From: Bacteroidota bacterium
GTDB lineage: Bacteria > Bacteroidota > Bacteroidia > Chitinophagales > Chitinophagaceae
Direction: 5' to 3'
Assembly (NCBI GenBank): GCA_023429985.1
Contig: JAEZCV010000189.1
Location: 1 to 36,931, forward strand
DNA: 36,931 bases
Position 1 is the stretch's first letter; each line of letters opens with the position of its first letter. The position numbers were made by a program, and so were the translations under genes. This document shows, piece by piece, positions 17,783 to 26,943 of the stretch. The notes under the pieces are model-generated. The model did no database searches, was not told the origin of the DNA, and saw nothing but the letters and a program-made list of their open reading frames with translations.

Positions 17783-18721
17783 CTACAGTCTTCTCACAAG
17801 CGAAATACAGGTGGCAGGCTGGCTGTATGGGATCTCCATACTTCCCAGCTCGATCTTTAATTTGCGGTTGCGTGATTCTTTCTTACACAAAAGGTTAACG
17901 GCACTTAATATCATGGTGGTACTTCCAAATGCAATATTCATCATGGAAAGATTTCTCCTGCTATCGGAATGCTGGGGCATGATAATCAGGCTTTCCTGTG
18001 GTTTTTTAGGGAACATGGTTATTCCCAGCACGGTTTGCCCGGCACCAGTAATTAATCCCGCAACTGCAAAAGCTTTTGACCCACTTCCTTTCAATAACTG
18101 AATGCCATTCACTGCATTTAATGCCAGGTTCACCCCTCCCAGCGAGGCAGATGAAATGCCATAGGCAGGGGAAATGGTTTGAGAATAATCGCCCGGCGCC
18201 GGACCGTATGCAGGCTGTATCATGGCACATTCCTCTTTGGTTAAACCACTGTTGGCGATCCATTCATCAACCAGTTCATCTTCCATATTTTCTATCAACT
18301 CGTATTTATATTTTGAATTGATCTCTTCAGCAACTTCTCTTCCTGCAGTCATCTCCACCAGGTAACCCACTGCGCAGATATTCCCATCTTTATCAATGAA
18401 ACAGGGTATCCTTGTACCTGCATGATCATAATTTTTAGGAAACCTCGCGGCCATTCGGTACGCATGCAAAAGGTCGAGAGCAAGGCTTCTTTTTGCGCGC
18501 AGTTCAGGATTCATGCCAGAAACATCTTTTAACCTTAACTTTTGTTCGATATACTCAAGATGTGTTTGAATTCTTTGCATTTCTCCTGCCATGCCGGGAA
18601 CCACACCATATTTATTTAAAAAACTTATATCACCCGTAACAAAATTTACTGGTTGGGGCAGGCCATTTGCATGTGAATTGCTGCAGGCCGTTAACAGCAA
18701 AATAAAGATTAGAATTTTCAT
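17783..18721 (-). CDS. Predicted lipoprotein with CFxDxxGxxCAVG motif, unknown function
   Basis: A 312-residue protein I cannot assign to a characterised family. It starts with a short lipoprotein signal peptide (MKILIFILLLTAC, lipidated Cys13). The most conserved-looking part is RIPCFIDKDGNICAVGYLVE (104-123), with two cysteines nine residues apart (107, 116); I recall the same pattern in hypothetical proteins of several phyla. Hydrophobic, Gly/Ala-rich segments lie at about 190-235 and 260-280 and could be membrane-associated. It sits on the reverse strand between the ligase and helicase genes of the repair cassette and so splits it. The ten bases before its ATG match those before the GIN-domain lipoprotein gene. 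Confidence 0.75.
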   Translation of the reverse strand: MKILIFILLLTACSNSHANGLPQPVNFVTGDISFLNKYGVVPGMAGEMQRIQTHLEYIEQKLRLKDVSGMNPELRAKRSLALDLLHAYRMAARFPKNYDHAGTRIPCFIDKDGNICAVGYLVEMTAGREVAEEINSKYKYELIENMEDELVDEWIANSGLTKEECAMIQPAYGPAPGDYSQTISPAYGISSASLGGVNLALNAVNGIQLLKGSGSKAFAVAGLITGAGQTVLGITMFPKKPQESLIIMPQHSDSRRNLSMMNIAFGSTTMILSAVNLLCKKESRNRKLKIELGSMEIPYSQPATCISLVRRL

Positions 18722-18831
18722 ATGCTTGTTTTTTGACCTGACAACGGAATATCCTGCACCGTTGCATCTGTTTTAAATCGCAGCAAAAATTTGTCCGGGC
18801 AAAAGATTTATTTTGATACTGAGAACTAAAA

Positions 18832-21342
18832 ATGAAACTAAAATCAGGTAAAGGATATAAAATAATTAAGGACTGGCTGGCGCATAAAGGCCTGGCACCC
18901 TTTTCCTACCAGGAAGAAACCTGGCAGGCAATTCTCGAAAATAAAAGTGGCCTTGTAAATGCTCCCACGGGAACAGGTAAAACATTCTCGGTCTTTCTTG
19001 GTTCAGTAATCAATTTTATCAATAACCACCCGTCCAATTATAAAAGCAAAAAAAAGAACGGACTGCAGCTGATATGGATCACCCCATTGCGCGCACTTGC
19101 AAAAGATATAGGCCGCGCTATGGAAGAAGTGATTGTTGAACTTGATCTTCAGTGGAGAGTAGGAATTCGCAATGGCGATACTTCTACCGCTGAAAGACAA
19201 AAACAAAAAACAAACATGCCCGAGGTACTCATTATAACACCTGAAAGCATGCACTTACTTCTGGCACAAAAAGATTATCCTAAAATATTTTCAACGCTTC
19301 ATTTAATTGCTGTTGACGAATGGCACGAAATGATTGGGAGCAAGAGAGGCGTGCAGGTTGAACTGGCCTTAAGCAGGATCATTGGATTGAGAAAGTTTCA
19401 GCAGGTTGCTCCGCCCCTGTTGCTTTGGGGCATAAGCGCCACCATTGGAAATCTGGACCAGGCAAAAGAAGTTTTGCTTGCCCCACTTTCACAATTATCG
19501 TTACCGGAAGGTATCATTATTAGGTCGGGGAAGCATAAACACATAGAGGTAGAATCCATTATTCCCGATGAAATAGAAAAATACCCCTGGGCAGGACACC
19601 TGGGTATTCAACTTGCACACAGAATATTACCAATTCTTGAAGAAAGCAGAACAACACTCATTTTCATCAATACAAGGGGAATGAGTGAAATGTGGTACCA
19701 GACTTTATTAAACATTGCTCCTGAACTTGCCGGACAAATAGCACTTCATCATGGAAGTATTGAAATGGAATTAAGAACCTGGGTCGAGGATGCCCTGCAC
19801 CAGGGAAAATTAAAAGCTGTTGTTTGCACCGCAAGCTTGGACCTTGGTGTTGATTTTCGCCCGGTCGAAACCGTTATACAGGTAGGTTCACCCAAGGGTG
19901 TGGCGCGATTTCTTCAAAGAGCAGGACGAAGTGGCCATAGCCCCGATGCTGTAAGTAAAATATATTTTCTACCCACCCATTCCCTTGAACTGGTGGAAGC
20001 AGCTGCTCTTAAATCTGCCATTGATCAACAATTCATTGAAAGCCGGGAACCATTGCTTTTATGTTTTGATGTACTGGTTCAATACCTGGGAACACTTGCT
20101 ATTTCCAATGGGTTTATTCCGGATGACATCTGGAAAGAAGTAATATCAACCCATTGTTTTAAAGATCTTGCAAAAGAAGAGTGGCAGGAAATATTATTCT
20201 TTATTACAACAGGAGGAAATTCATTGCAACAATATGATGAATTTAAAAAAGTAGAAGTTGAAGATGGATTATACCGCATACGCAACCGGAGAATCGTCAT
20301 GCGTCACCGACTTCATATTGGAACAATTGTTAGTGATGCCATGTTGAAAGTAAAATTTCTATCCGGCGGATATATTGGAGTAATTGAAGAAGGATTTATT
20401 TCAAGGCTGGAGCCCGGCGACAGCTTTACACTGGCAGGCCGTCAGCTGGAATTGATCATGATCAAAGACATGACGGTAATTGTAAAGAAATCTTCCAAAA
20501 AAAAATCGCTCGTGCCCAGCTGGCTGGGAGGAAGGTTGCCTCTTTCGGAGAGCCTGGGAAAAGTGTTGCGCGATATGTTTGAAGATGCAGCCATTTTTAA
20601 AAATGAAAACATCACAACAAACGATCTTCCAGTTGAACTGAATGTACTGGCACCACTTTTCCAGTTACAGGCATATCTTTCTCATGTTCCCGGCGCTAAT
20701 GAATTACTGGTTGAACAAATAGAAACCAAAGACGGGTTTCATTTATTTGTTTATCCTTTCGAGGGCAGGCTGGTACACGAAGCGGTTGCTGCTTTGCTGG
20801 CATATCGCATAAGCAGGATCACGCCAATCAGCTTTTCCATTGCCATGAATGATTATGGATTTGAATTACTGAGCGATCAACCCATTCCAGTGGACGACAG
20901 TAATGTGTATGAATTATTTTCACCTGCCAACCTTATAAATGATATTCAGAAAAGTGTGAATGCAACGGAGATGGCCAGGCGAAAATTCCGGGACATAGCC
21001 GTAATAGGTGGATTGATCTTCCAGGGCTACCCGGGCGAACATAAAAAAGCAAGACATCTTCAGGCTTCAGCAGGTTTGCTGTTTAACGTATTTATGGAAT
21101 ATGAACCAGGAAATGTATTAATCCGGCAGGCCTTCCAGGAAGTGTTCACCCAGCAGATGCAGGAGTTGAGGCTGAGAGAAATGCTGCAGCGCATTGAACG
21201 ATCCAGGATCATACTCACGTTTCCTAATAAACTCACTCCATTCTGCTTTCCTATTAAGGTAGATAGTATGAGAGAACACCTGAGCTCGGAAAGCCTTGCC
21301 GACAGGGTAAGAAAAATGCAGCAACAGTTGGAAAAAAATTAA
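18832..21342 (+). CDS. Ligase-associated DEXH-box helicase (Lhr-like)
   Basis: An 836-residue superfamily 2 helicase of the Lhr type that belongs to the ligase-associated DNA damage response family. Motif I (Walker A) is APTGTGKT (Lys50), motif II is DEWH (162-165), motif III is SAT in WGISATIG, and motif VI is QRAGRSGH. The remaining ~400 residues contain the Lhr-specific winged-helix and core extension. Lhr-type enzymes translocate 3' to 5' on single-stranded DNA and unwind RNA-DNA hybrids. It is the third cassette member, but separated from the ligase by 1.2 kb holding a reverse-strand lipoprotein gene. It probably has its own promoter in the 110-base divergent gap (a partial match TATTTTG lies at 18809-18815). 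Confidence 0.94.
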   Translation: MKLKSGKGYKIIKDWLAHKGLAPFSYQEETWQAILENKSGLVNAPTGTGKTFSVFLGSVINFINNHPSNYKSKKKNGLQLIWITPLRALAKDIGRAMEEVIVELDLQWRVGIRNGDTSTAERQKQKTNMPEVLIITPESMHLLLAQKDYPKIFSTLHLIAVDEWHEMIGSKRGVQVELALSRIIGLRKFQQVAPPLLLWGISATIGNLDQAKEVLLAPLSQLSLPEGIIIRSGKHKHIEVESIIPDEIEKYPWAGHLGIQLAHRILPILEESRTTLIFINTRGMSEMWYQTLLNIAPELAGQIALHHGSIEMELRTWVEDALHQGKLKAVVCTASLDLGVDFRPVETVIQVGSPKGVARFLQRAGRSGHSPDAVSKIYFLPTHSLELVEAAALKSAIDQQFIESREPLLLCFDVLVQYLGTLAISNGFIPDDIWKEVISTHCFKDLAKEEWQEILFFITTGGNSLQQYDEFKKVEVEDGLYRIRNRRIVMRHRLHIGTIVSDAMLKVKFLSGGYIGVIEEGFISRLEPGDSFTLAGRQLELIMIKDMTVIVKKSSKKKSLVPSWLGGRLPLSESLGKVLRDMFEDAAIFKNENITTNDLPVELNVLAPLFQLQAYLSHVPGANELLVEQIETKDGFHLFVYPFEGRLVHEAVAALLAYRISRITPISFSIAMNDYGFELLSDQPIPVDDSNVYELFSPANLINDIQKSVNATEMARRKFRDIAVIGGLIFQGYPGEHKKARHLQASAGLLFNVFMEYEPGNVLIRQAFQEVFTQQMQELRLREMLQRIERSRIILTFPNKLTPFCFPIKVDSMREHLSSESLADRVRKMQQQLEKN

Positions 21343-21431
21343 TGCAAACTCAATTCACAGAAAAAAAATACCCGATTAGCCTAAATATTTCATTTCAAAT
21401 CCAGGTTTTTTAAGTATAATTAAGCTGAAGG

Positions 21432-22898
21432 ATGATTATGGCTTTGGATATTCCGCATATATTATTGATTGGCTCTATTCTTTTACTTGTAAGTGTTATA
21501 GCAGGTAAAACAACCAATAAACTGGGGGTTCCCACCCTCATTTTCTTCCTTATTGTTGGAATAATGGCAGGTTCCGAGGGTATTGGCCAGATACATTTCA
21601 ACGATCCGGCAGTAGCACAGTTCATTGGCATTGTTGCATTGAATTATATTTTGTTTTCCGGGGGATTGGATACCAACTGGAAAAGCATTCAGCCTATTTT
21701 CTGGCGAGGCCTTTCGCTGTCTACCATTGGTGTATTTTTTACTGCACTTTCTTTGGGCGTTTTTGTTCATCTTATTCTCGATTTTACACTGGTTGAAGGC
21801 CTGCTGCTGGGTGCCATTGTATCTTCTACTGACGCTGCCGCTGTATTCTCGATCTTAAGAAGAAAAGGGGTTGCATTGAAAGGGCACCTAAGGCCTACGC
21901 TCGAATTTGAAAGCGGAAGCAATGATCCAATGGCTTATTTTTTAACGATTGCCCTGACCGGTATTGTTTCAAATGGTTCGGGCAGTCCTTCAGAACTTGT
22001 TCCGCAATTTTTTATCCAGTTTATTCTTGGTGGAGCCATGGGTTTTATGATGGGGCGTGTAAATGTTTTGGTGATCAACAAAATTAATCTTGAAGCAGAA
22101 GGATTATACCCGGTATTAACCATTGGCCTGGCCATCTTTACTTATGCTTTAACCGAGTATGTTGGAGGAAATGGATTCCTGGCTATTTATTTATGTGCCG
22201 TAATTATGGGAAACAGTAATATGGTACACAGAAGAAGTCTTATTAAGTTTTACGACGGGCAGGCATGGCTGATGCAGATCATCATGTTCTTAACCTTAGG
22301 CCTTCTTGTATTTCCTTCGCAGATCTTACCATTGGCAGGAGTGGGTTTATTAATATCTGCATTTCTAATGGTGGTAGCGCGGCCTATAGGCGTTTTTATT
22401 TCACTAATGCTTGTAAAACTTAACTTAAGAAGCAAGCTTTTTATTTCCTGGGTAGGACTAAGAGGCAGTGTACCCATTGTATTGGCCACTTATCCTTTTA
22501 TTGCCGGCATTCCAAAAGCCGACCTCATATTCAACCTTGTATTTTTCATCTCGGCAACATCAGTAATGCTGCAGGGAACCACCTTATCTTTTGTTGCCAG
22601 ACTACTTCATGTTGCTGTACCTGCAAATGCAAAAAGAAGGATTGGACTGGATTTTGAACTGACGGATAATATTAAAACAGAACTTACCGACATTTTACTT
22701 CCTGAAGGAAATGCGGTTGTTGGAAAAAGAATCGTTCAACTGAGTGTTCCTTCAACAGTAAATATTCTTGCCATAAAAAGGGGTGATATATATATTGCTC
22801 CCAACGGATCTACCAAGCTGCATGCAAATGATATATTAACGGTGCTTGCCGAAGACAAGCCTTCAATTGAACTGTTAAACCGTGCACTTCACATTTAA
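21432..22898 (+). CDS. Potassium/proton antiporter (CPA1, NhaP2/CvrA type)
   Basis: A 488-residue inner-membrane antiporter. The N-terminal ~395 residues hold about twelve to thirteen hydrophobic segments of the Na+/H+ exchanger domain, including the ion-site motif ESGSNDPMAYFLT, which is characteristic of the NhaP2/CvrA branch that exports K+ (or Na+) in exchange for protons. The last ~80 residues look like a TrkA-C (RCK-C) regulatory domain, with the sequence LPEGNAVVGKRIVQLSVPSTVNILAIKRG. The start could also be the ATG two codons later. It lies in the same direction between the helicase and PdeM genes of the repair cassette, 89 bases after the helicase, with no evident mechanistic link to DNA repair. 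Confidence 0.92.
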   Translation: MIMALDIPHILLIGSILLLVSVIAGKTTNKLGVPTLIFFLIVGIMAGSEGIGQIHFNDPAVAQFIGIVALNYILFSGGLDTNWKSIQPIFWRGLSLSTIGVFFTALSLGVFVHLILDFTLVEGLLLGAIVSSTDAAAVFSILRRKGVALKGHLRPTLEFESGSNDPMAYFLTIALTGIVSNGSGSPSELVPQFFIQFILGGAMGFMMGRVNVLVINKINLEAEGLYPVLTIGLAIFTYALTEYVGGNGFLAIYLCAVIMGNSNMVHRRSLIKFYDGQAWLMQIIMFLTLGLLVFPSQILPLAGVGLLISAFLMVVARPIGVFISLMLVKLNLRSKLFISWVGLRGSVPIVLATYPFIAGIPKADLIFNLVFFISATSVMLQGTTLSFVARLLHVAVPANAKRRIGLDFELTDNIKTELTDILLPEGNAVVGKRIVQLSVPSTVNILAIKRGDIYIAPNGSTKLHANDILTVLAEDKPSIELLNRALHI

Positions 22899-22927
22899 GC
22901 GCAAAGTGATTTCACTTAGCTTTGCGC
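22899..22927 (+). repeat. 8-bp inverted repeat between antiporter stop and pdeM start
   Basis: GCGCAAAG and its exact complement CTTTGCGC enclose a 13-base loop that can form a smaller AGTG/CACT stem. It starts at the base after the antiporter stop codon and ends four bases before the pdeM ATG. There is no T-run, so it is not a standard terminator; it could limit translation or mark an RNA processing point. Confidence 0.6.
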
Positions 22928-22931
22928 CCCA

Positions 22932-23582
22932 ATGCAGGCACCTCTTCTTCATAAAATTCATGAACAAAACCTCTGGCTTTCAGGCCACCGCGCTGTTTTT
23001 TGGGAAGATACTTCAACCCTTATAGTAAGTGATTGTCACTTTGGTAAAACCGGACATTTCAGAAAATCGGGTATTGCTGTCCCCCAACAAGTGTATAAAG
23101 AAGACCTGCAACGCTTGCTGCACTTGATTCTTTATTTTAAACCTAAACAACTGATTGTTGTAGGCGACCTTTTTCACAGTAAATCCAACCTGGAACTTAA
23201 CTGGTTTACAAAATGGCGAAATGACCTTACTTCACTTTCCATTATACTTGTTAAGGGTAATCACGATATCCTTCAAAAAAGCTGGTATCAATCTGCCGGA
23301 ATTGAGTTGGTGAAAGATTCTTTAAAAATTAACTCCTTTCGGTTTTCTCACGAATATTGTGAAGTTGAGGAAAATGAATATACATTTTGCGGACATTTGC
23401 ACCCAGGGATAGTACTTAATGGGATGGGAAAACAAAGTCTTCGTTTTCCCTGCTTTTATTTTGCTGCGGCACATTGTATACTTCCTGCCTTCGGTCGCTT
23501 TACCGGACTGGCAAATATAAATCCACAACCCGGCGAAAAAGTTTATGCAGTGGTGAGCGACGACCTGATACCTCTCAGGTGA
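22932..23582 (+). CDS. pdeM: Ligase-associated DNA damage response endonuclease PdeM
   Basis: A 216-residue calcineurin-like metallophosphoesterase of the PdeM family. Metal-binding motifs appear in order: DCHFGKT (Asp34, His36), GDLFHS (Asp79), GNHD (109-112), SHEY and GHLHPG. In the described cassette PdeM is the nuclease partner of the MBL exonuclease, ATP-dependent ligase and Lhr-like helicase. Here all four are present within 8.6 kb on the same strand, but the antiporter separates this gene from the helicase. A stable hairpin lies directly before its start codon. The 3' end converges on the DUF5916 gene with 14 bases between the stop codons. Confidence 0.93.
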   Translation: MQAPLLHKIHEQNLWLSGHRAVFWEDTSTLIVSDCHFGKTGHFRKSGIAVPQQVYKEDLQRLLHLILYFKPKQLIVVGDLFHSKSNLELNWFTKWRNDLTSLSIILVKGNHDILQKSWYQSAGIELVKDSLKINSFRFSHEYCEVEENEYTFCGHLHPGIVLNGMGKQSLRFPCFYFAAAHCILPAFGRFTGLANINPQPGEKVYAVVSDDLIPLR

Positions 23583-23596
23583 TCATTTATTAATGA

Positions 23597-26113
23597 CTAG
23601 GACTTTTTAAATAACTGGTTGTAATCGAGAAAATAAATAAACCTGAGCGTAAGTTCATTTCCATGTGATGCGCCTAACATTCTTTTAAGATTGCTGAAAT
23701 AATTTGTATTGGTTGAGCCATTTACTTCGTAACTATTGCCCAGCCAGTTTTTCCATCCCACAATTATTCGGCTGCCCAGGCGAAAATCCCAGGTAAGAAA
23801 AGCGTCGAGATTGAACACATTGTAATTTTCATCTCTTCCTGCAATAAAACTCCGGGGAATGTAATGCCCCTCAGAATCAACATTAAAGAACTGGTTATAA
23901 TTTACCTTGTTCCAGTAATGCCTTGCTCTCATGGAAAGGTTTAGCCGGGAAGTAAAATTATAAACACCCGATAACAATAATACTTTTTCAGTGAAATGCC
24001 TGAAACCAATTATGGGTTCATCGTTAGGCTCGCGTAAAAAAGCATAACCTATCTGGTTGTTCTCATACTGGGTAAAGAATTCAGTATTTAATGAAAATTT
24101 ATCGGTGAACCTGTAGCGCAGTCCTAATTCATACCTGTAATAATGATTATCTTTAATTGCGCGGGGCGCATAGGCAAAATCCCAGCTTACAAAAGTTTTT
24201 TTGCGGCTGTCGGTACTTCCATTAATTCCAAAAGTAATCTCGCCCGGTTTTTTTAATTGTCTTGCAGGTGTTCTTAATTCAAAAAAATCATTTTGCCAGC
24301 CGGGGAAAGAACTTATACTAAGTGTGAGGTCCCAGAAATTTTTGAAATAATAAAATGCGGAGGCTGATAATTCTATTTCGGAATAACGGTAAGGCTTATA
24401 CAAATATTTACTTGCTGCCTGCAGCGTATACCGGTACATGAAAAAATTGCCCGTAGGTGTTAACTGGTTATAACTTATTGATCCGGTATAATTCACCTGG
24501 TTGGCAACCTGCAAATAGCCCAGGTCATTTGGGTCGTAGCTGTGTGAAGTGATGTTATTTGAAATACTGTATTGCAATTTGCCACTTACTTTAGCCAGCT
24601 CCAGGGTGGTATTATAACCATCGTAAGGTTTTATATATAATGAACCATCTCTGGTTATAGTATCGTTTACAAGGTTGATATTACCGGTGTAGGGCGTATA
24701 ACCGAAAATAGTGCTATAACGTGCAGTTCCCCTTGCCCTGTATTTACTGTCGTGGGTATATAATGCAAAATCGAAAGAAGTTACGTTAGCATCTCTTGCA
24801 TGACCGCTGCGCATTACATTGGTATTTGTAAACGTTAACGACGATCGGCCTTTTAAGGCCTGGTCAACTACAATTATATTAAAATTGCTCAGTGGTTCCG
24901 TTTCAATACTTGTATCCTTTAATAAATTCCTGTTTGTTAATTCGGCATGCATAGGAGCAGTAACTGCATTAAAAACTCCAATACCGGTTTTATTCCTGTT
25001 GCGTCCCGAAAATTTTATTGCATTATATAATTGCGTAACTGATGGATTCTTTTTCAATTCGTACTGGGGATTATTATCCAGAAATCTTTCGGTTTCGAAA
25101 TAACCGGATGGAATATCCCCCACTCTTCTTGAATAAAACAAACCCGATTTATTAAATAATTCGGTACCCTCGGTAAAAAACGGGCGATTTTCCTGGAACT
25201 GTATCTCGAAAGGCGAAAGATTATTGATAATATTATCAGAGATCACCTGTCCAAAATCCGGGATCAGTGTAGCATCCAGCGTAAAGCTTTCATTAATACC
25301 ATATTTCAGATCCATTCCGCCATTGCGCAGCCATTCGGAACTGGTTCTGCTTCCTTTAGGATTAACACGAACACCCGTTGAAACATATGGTGAAAAAGAT
25401 AATCTTAAAGGTGGTTCTATATTAGTTAGCCCGCTTAATTTACCAAACTGGTTCACAAAACCATTTATGTTAGGATCTACCGGATTCCAGTAAACCGATT
25501 CGTTATTGCGCCTTGTAAACCTGCAAAACTGTAGTCCCCAGGTTTGTAATGGATTATCGGCAAATCTTAAGGAGAGGTAAGGGATGCGCATTTCCACCAC
25601 CCAGCCATCACTGGTTTGACGGGTACTGCTTTCCCACACAGCTTCCCAGGTACGGTCCCCAAAATCTCCAAAACCAATATTCGAATTCTGGTTAAGTTTT
25701 GCATCTGACTGAACATTATTGGCTGTAACCAGGAACATAAAGCCATTTTGAAGGTCGTTGTAGGTATCAAAGAAAACTGCAAAATAGTCTACGTCCTGTC
25801 TTTGCTCTCCATCGCGCGAGGTAAACTGCTTGCGGATATCGGCAGGATCATCATATAAATAGGCGCCTATATAAATTGCATTATTATCGTATAACACCCG
25901 AACTTCCGTTCTCGTATTGGCCTTATTTCCAAAAGTGGGAAAGTATTGTATGAAATCTTTAGCAACAGGAGCCTGTTCCCACGCAGCATCATCCAGGTTA
26001 CCATCTATATGAAGGTCCAGGTTTGTTTTAAAAGCAGTCAGGTTTTTGGGCTGGCTAAATGAATTAATTACCAAACCACAGAGGGATATACCCAGCATAA
26101 GCAGTCTACGCAT
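23597..26113 (-). CDS. CBM9-like / DUF5916 outer-membrane protein
   Basis: An 838-residue exported protein with a signal peptide at residues 1-20 (MRRLLMLGISLCGLVINSFS). The region about 25-230 matches the carbohydrate-binding family 9-like fold found in these proteins (LDLHIDGNLDDAAWEQAPVA, then VRVLYDNNAIYIGAYLYD and DGWVVEMRIPY). The remainder is the DUF5916 region, rich in alternating aromatic and polar strands and ending in the hydrophobic TLRFIYFLDYNQLF, consistent with an outer-membrane beta-barrel. Members are frequent in Bacteroidota; a function in binding or uptake of a glycan or other ligand is assumed but not demonstrated. It lies 61 bases downstream of the S24 regulator in the same direction and may be co-transcribed with it. 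Confidence 0.88.
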   Translation of the reverse strand: MRRLLMLGISLCGLVINSFSQPKNLTAFKTNLDLHIDGNLDDAAWEQAPVAKDFIQYFPTFGNKANTRTEVRVLYDNNAIYIGAYLYDDPADIRKQFTSRDGEQRQDVDYFAVFFDTYNDLQNGFMFLVTANNVQSDAKLNQNSNIGFGDFGDRTWEAVWESSTRQTSDGWVVEMRIPYLSLRFADNPLQTWGLQFCRFTRRNNESVYWNPVDPNINGFVNQFGKLSGLTNIEPPLRLSFSPYVSTGVRVNPKGSRTSSEWLRNGGMDLKYGINESFTLDATLIPDFGQVISDNIINNLSPFEIQFQENRPFFTEGTELFNKSGLFYSRRVGDIPSGYFETERFLDNNPQYELKKNPSVTQLYNAIKFSGRNRNKTGIGVFNAVTAPMHAELTNRNLLKDTSIETEPLSNFNIIVVDQALKGRSSLTFTNTNVMRSGHARDANVTSFDFALYTHDSKYRARGTARYSTIFGYTPYTGNINLVNDTITRDGSLYIKPYDGYNTTLELAKVSGKLQYSISNNITSHSYDPNDLGYLQVANQVNYTGSISYNQLTPTGNFFMYRYTLQAASKYLYKPYRYSEIELSASAFYYFKNFWDLTLSISSFPGWQNDFFELRTPARQLKKPGEITFGINGSTDSRKKTFVSWDFAYAPRAIKDNHYYRYELGLRYRFTDKFSLNTEFFTQYENNQIGYAFLREPNDEPIIGFRHFTEKVLLLSGVYNFTSRLNLSMRARHYWNKVNYNQFFNVDSEGHYIPRSFIAGRDENYNVFNLDAFLTWDFRLGSRIIVGWKNWLGNSYEVNGSTNTNYFSNLKRMLGASHGNELTLRFIYFLDYNQLFKKS

Positions 26114-26174
26114 GCATGTCCATTGGTAACGGTAAATATAGGTGACAATCGGAAAATATTATCAGTGTAAAACC

Positions 26175-26924
26175 TTAATTCATTCTTTTCTTTATGGAGC
26201 TAACCTGTTGTTGAAGATTGTTTACCAGGCTGGCAAGTTGCCCCACATCCCACCGCTGCTGGGTATTGGCTTTTGAAATGATCATCTGCGCCTGCCAAAT
26301 TTCTATAATATCTTCAGCATTAACAACGTAAGGCTGGTAGCTGGGATTATCACTCACCAGGGTATACTTATTTTTCTGCCTGTTATTCTTTACAACTCTT
26401 TTATATACAATGCCATCGGTTTTTGAAACCACGATGTAGGTCTGATTGGTTTTTATGTCGTCAAGCGAAGGAATCTTTTCACCAACAATAATAGACCCGC
26501 TGGGCGTAGGCATCATGGAATCGCCCACGATCTCAAGAGCCCGGAAATCGCCACTTCCCAGCATGGGCAAAGTAAACGTGTTCAGTTCATCCACAAATTC
26601 GGGATCGGCATAACCAGCCAGATATCCAGCAGCTGCCTTTACGGGTACAAAATGAATTTCAGAAGGGCCGGAAGTCATTTTCATGGCCCTTCTTTTAGCC
26701 ATATAATTGGTGGAAGTATCGCTAACATCCTTTCTCAAAAGATCATCAAGAGTAAGCTTGAACATATCCGCCACAATCTCAAGTATTTCTATCCTCGGTT
26801 CAGCACGTTCTTCTTCATAGGCACCGAGTAAAGATCTTTTGATGCGCAGCTTTTGGGCAAACTCTTCCTGCGTCCAGCCGCGTAATTTTCTTAAATACTT
26901 GAGATTTTTATTAGCGATTGACAT
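26175..26924 (-). CDS. LexA-like HTH regulator with S24 self-cleavage domain
   Basis: A 249-residue transcriptional regulator. Residues 6-62 form an XRE-type helix-turn-helix (LRKLRGWTQEEFAQKL, then RSLLGAYEEERAEPRIE). An S24 peptidase domain follows: a cleavage-site candidate Ala-Gly at 99-100 within VKAAAGY, the catalytic Ser136 in GDSMMP, and the catalytic Lys175 in GIVYKRV. The C-terminal ~28 residues could form a short coiled coil. Such proteins act as repressors that cut themselves when bound to an activated RecA-like filament (LexA, phage CI) or otherwise sense stress. A 17-base inverted repeat in its leader (26927-26943) suggests autoregulation. It lies about 2.6 kb from the ligase repair cassette. 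Confidence 0.9.
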   Translation of the reverse strand: MSIANKNLKYLRKLRGWTQEEFAQKLRIKRSLLGAYEEERAEPRIEILEIVADMFKLTLDDLLRKDVSDTSTNYMAKRRAMKMTSGPSEIHFVPVKAAAGYLAGYADPEFVDELNTFTLPMLGSGDFRALEIVGDSMMPTPSGSIIVGEKIPSLDDIKTNQTYIVVSKTDGIVYKRVVKNNRQKNKYTLVSDNPSYQPYVVNAEDIIEIWQAQMIISKANTQQRWDVGQLASLVNNLQQQVSSIKKRMN

Positions 26925-26926
26925 AA

Positions 26927-26943
26927 GGCTAATTAATTTAGCC
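26927..26943 (-). promoter_or_regulatory. Inverted repeat, candidate operator of the S24 regulator
   Basis: GGCTAA and TTAGCC are exact complements separated by five A/T bases. The repeat ends two bases from the ATG of the S24 regulator and lies just downstream of a weak -7-like TATTTTG (26945-26951 on the minus strand). Position and symmetry fit a repressor site for a dimeric HTH protein, but a leader hairpin is the alternative. Confidence 0.5.

Noticed and set aside
21374..21382. TTAGCCTAA near the antiporter, similar to half of the S24 operator candidate
   Set aside because: Only a 4+4 imperfect repeat with different spacing; not enough to call a shared operator.
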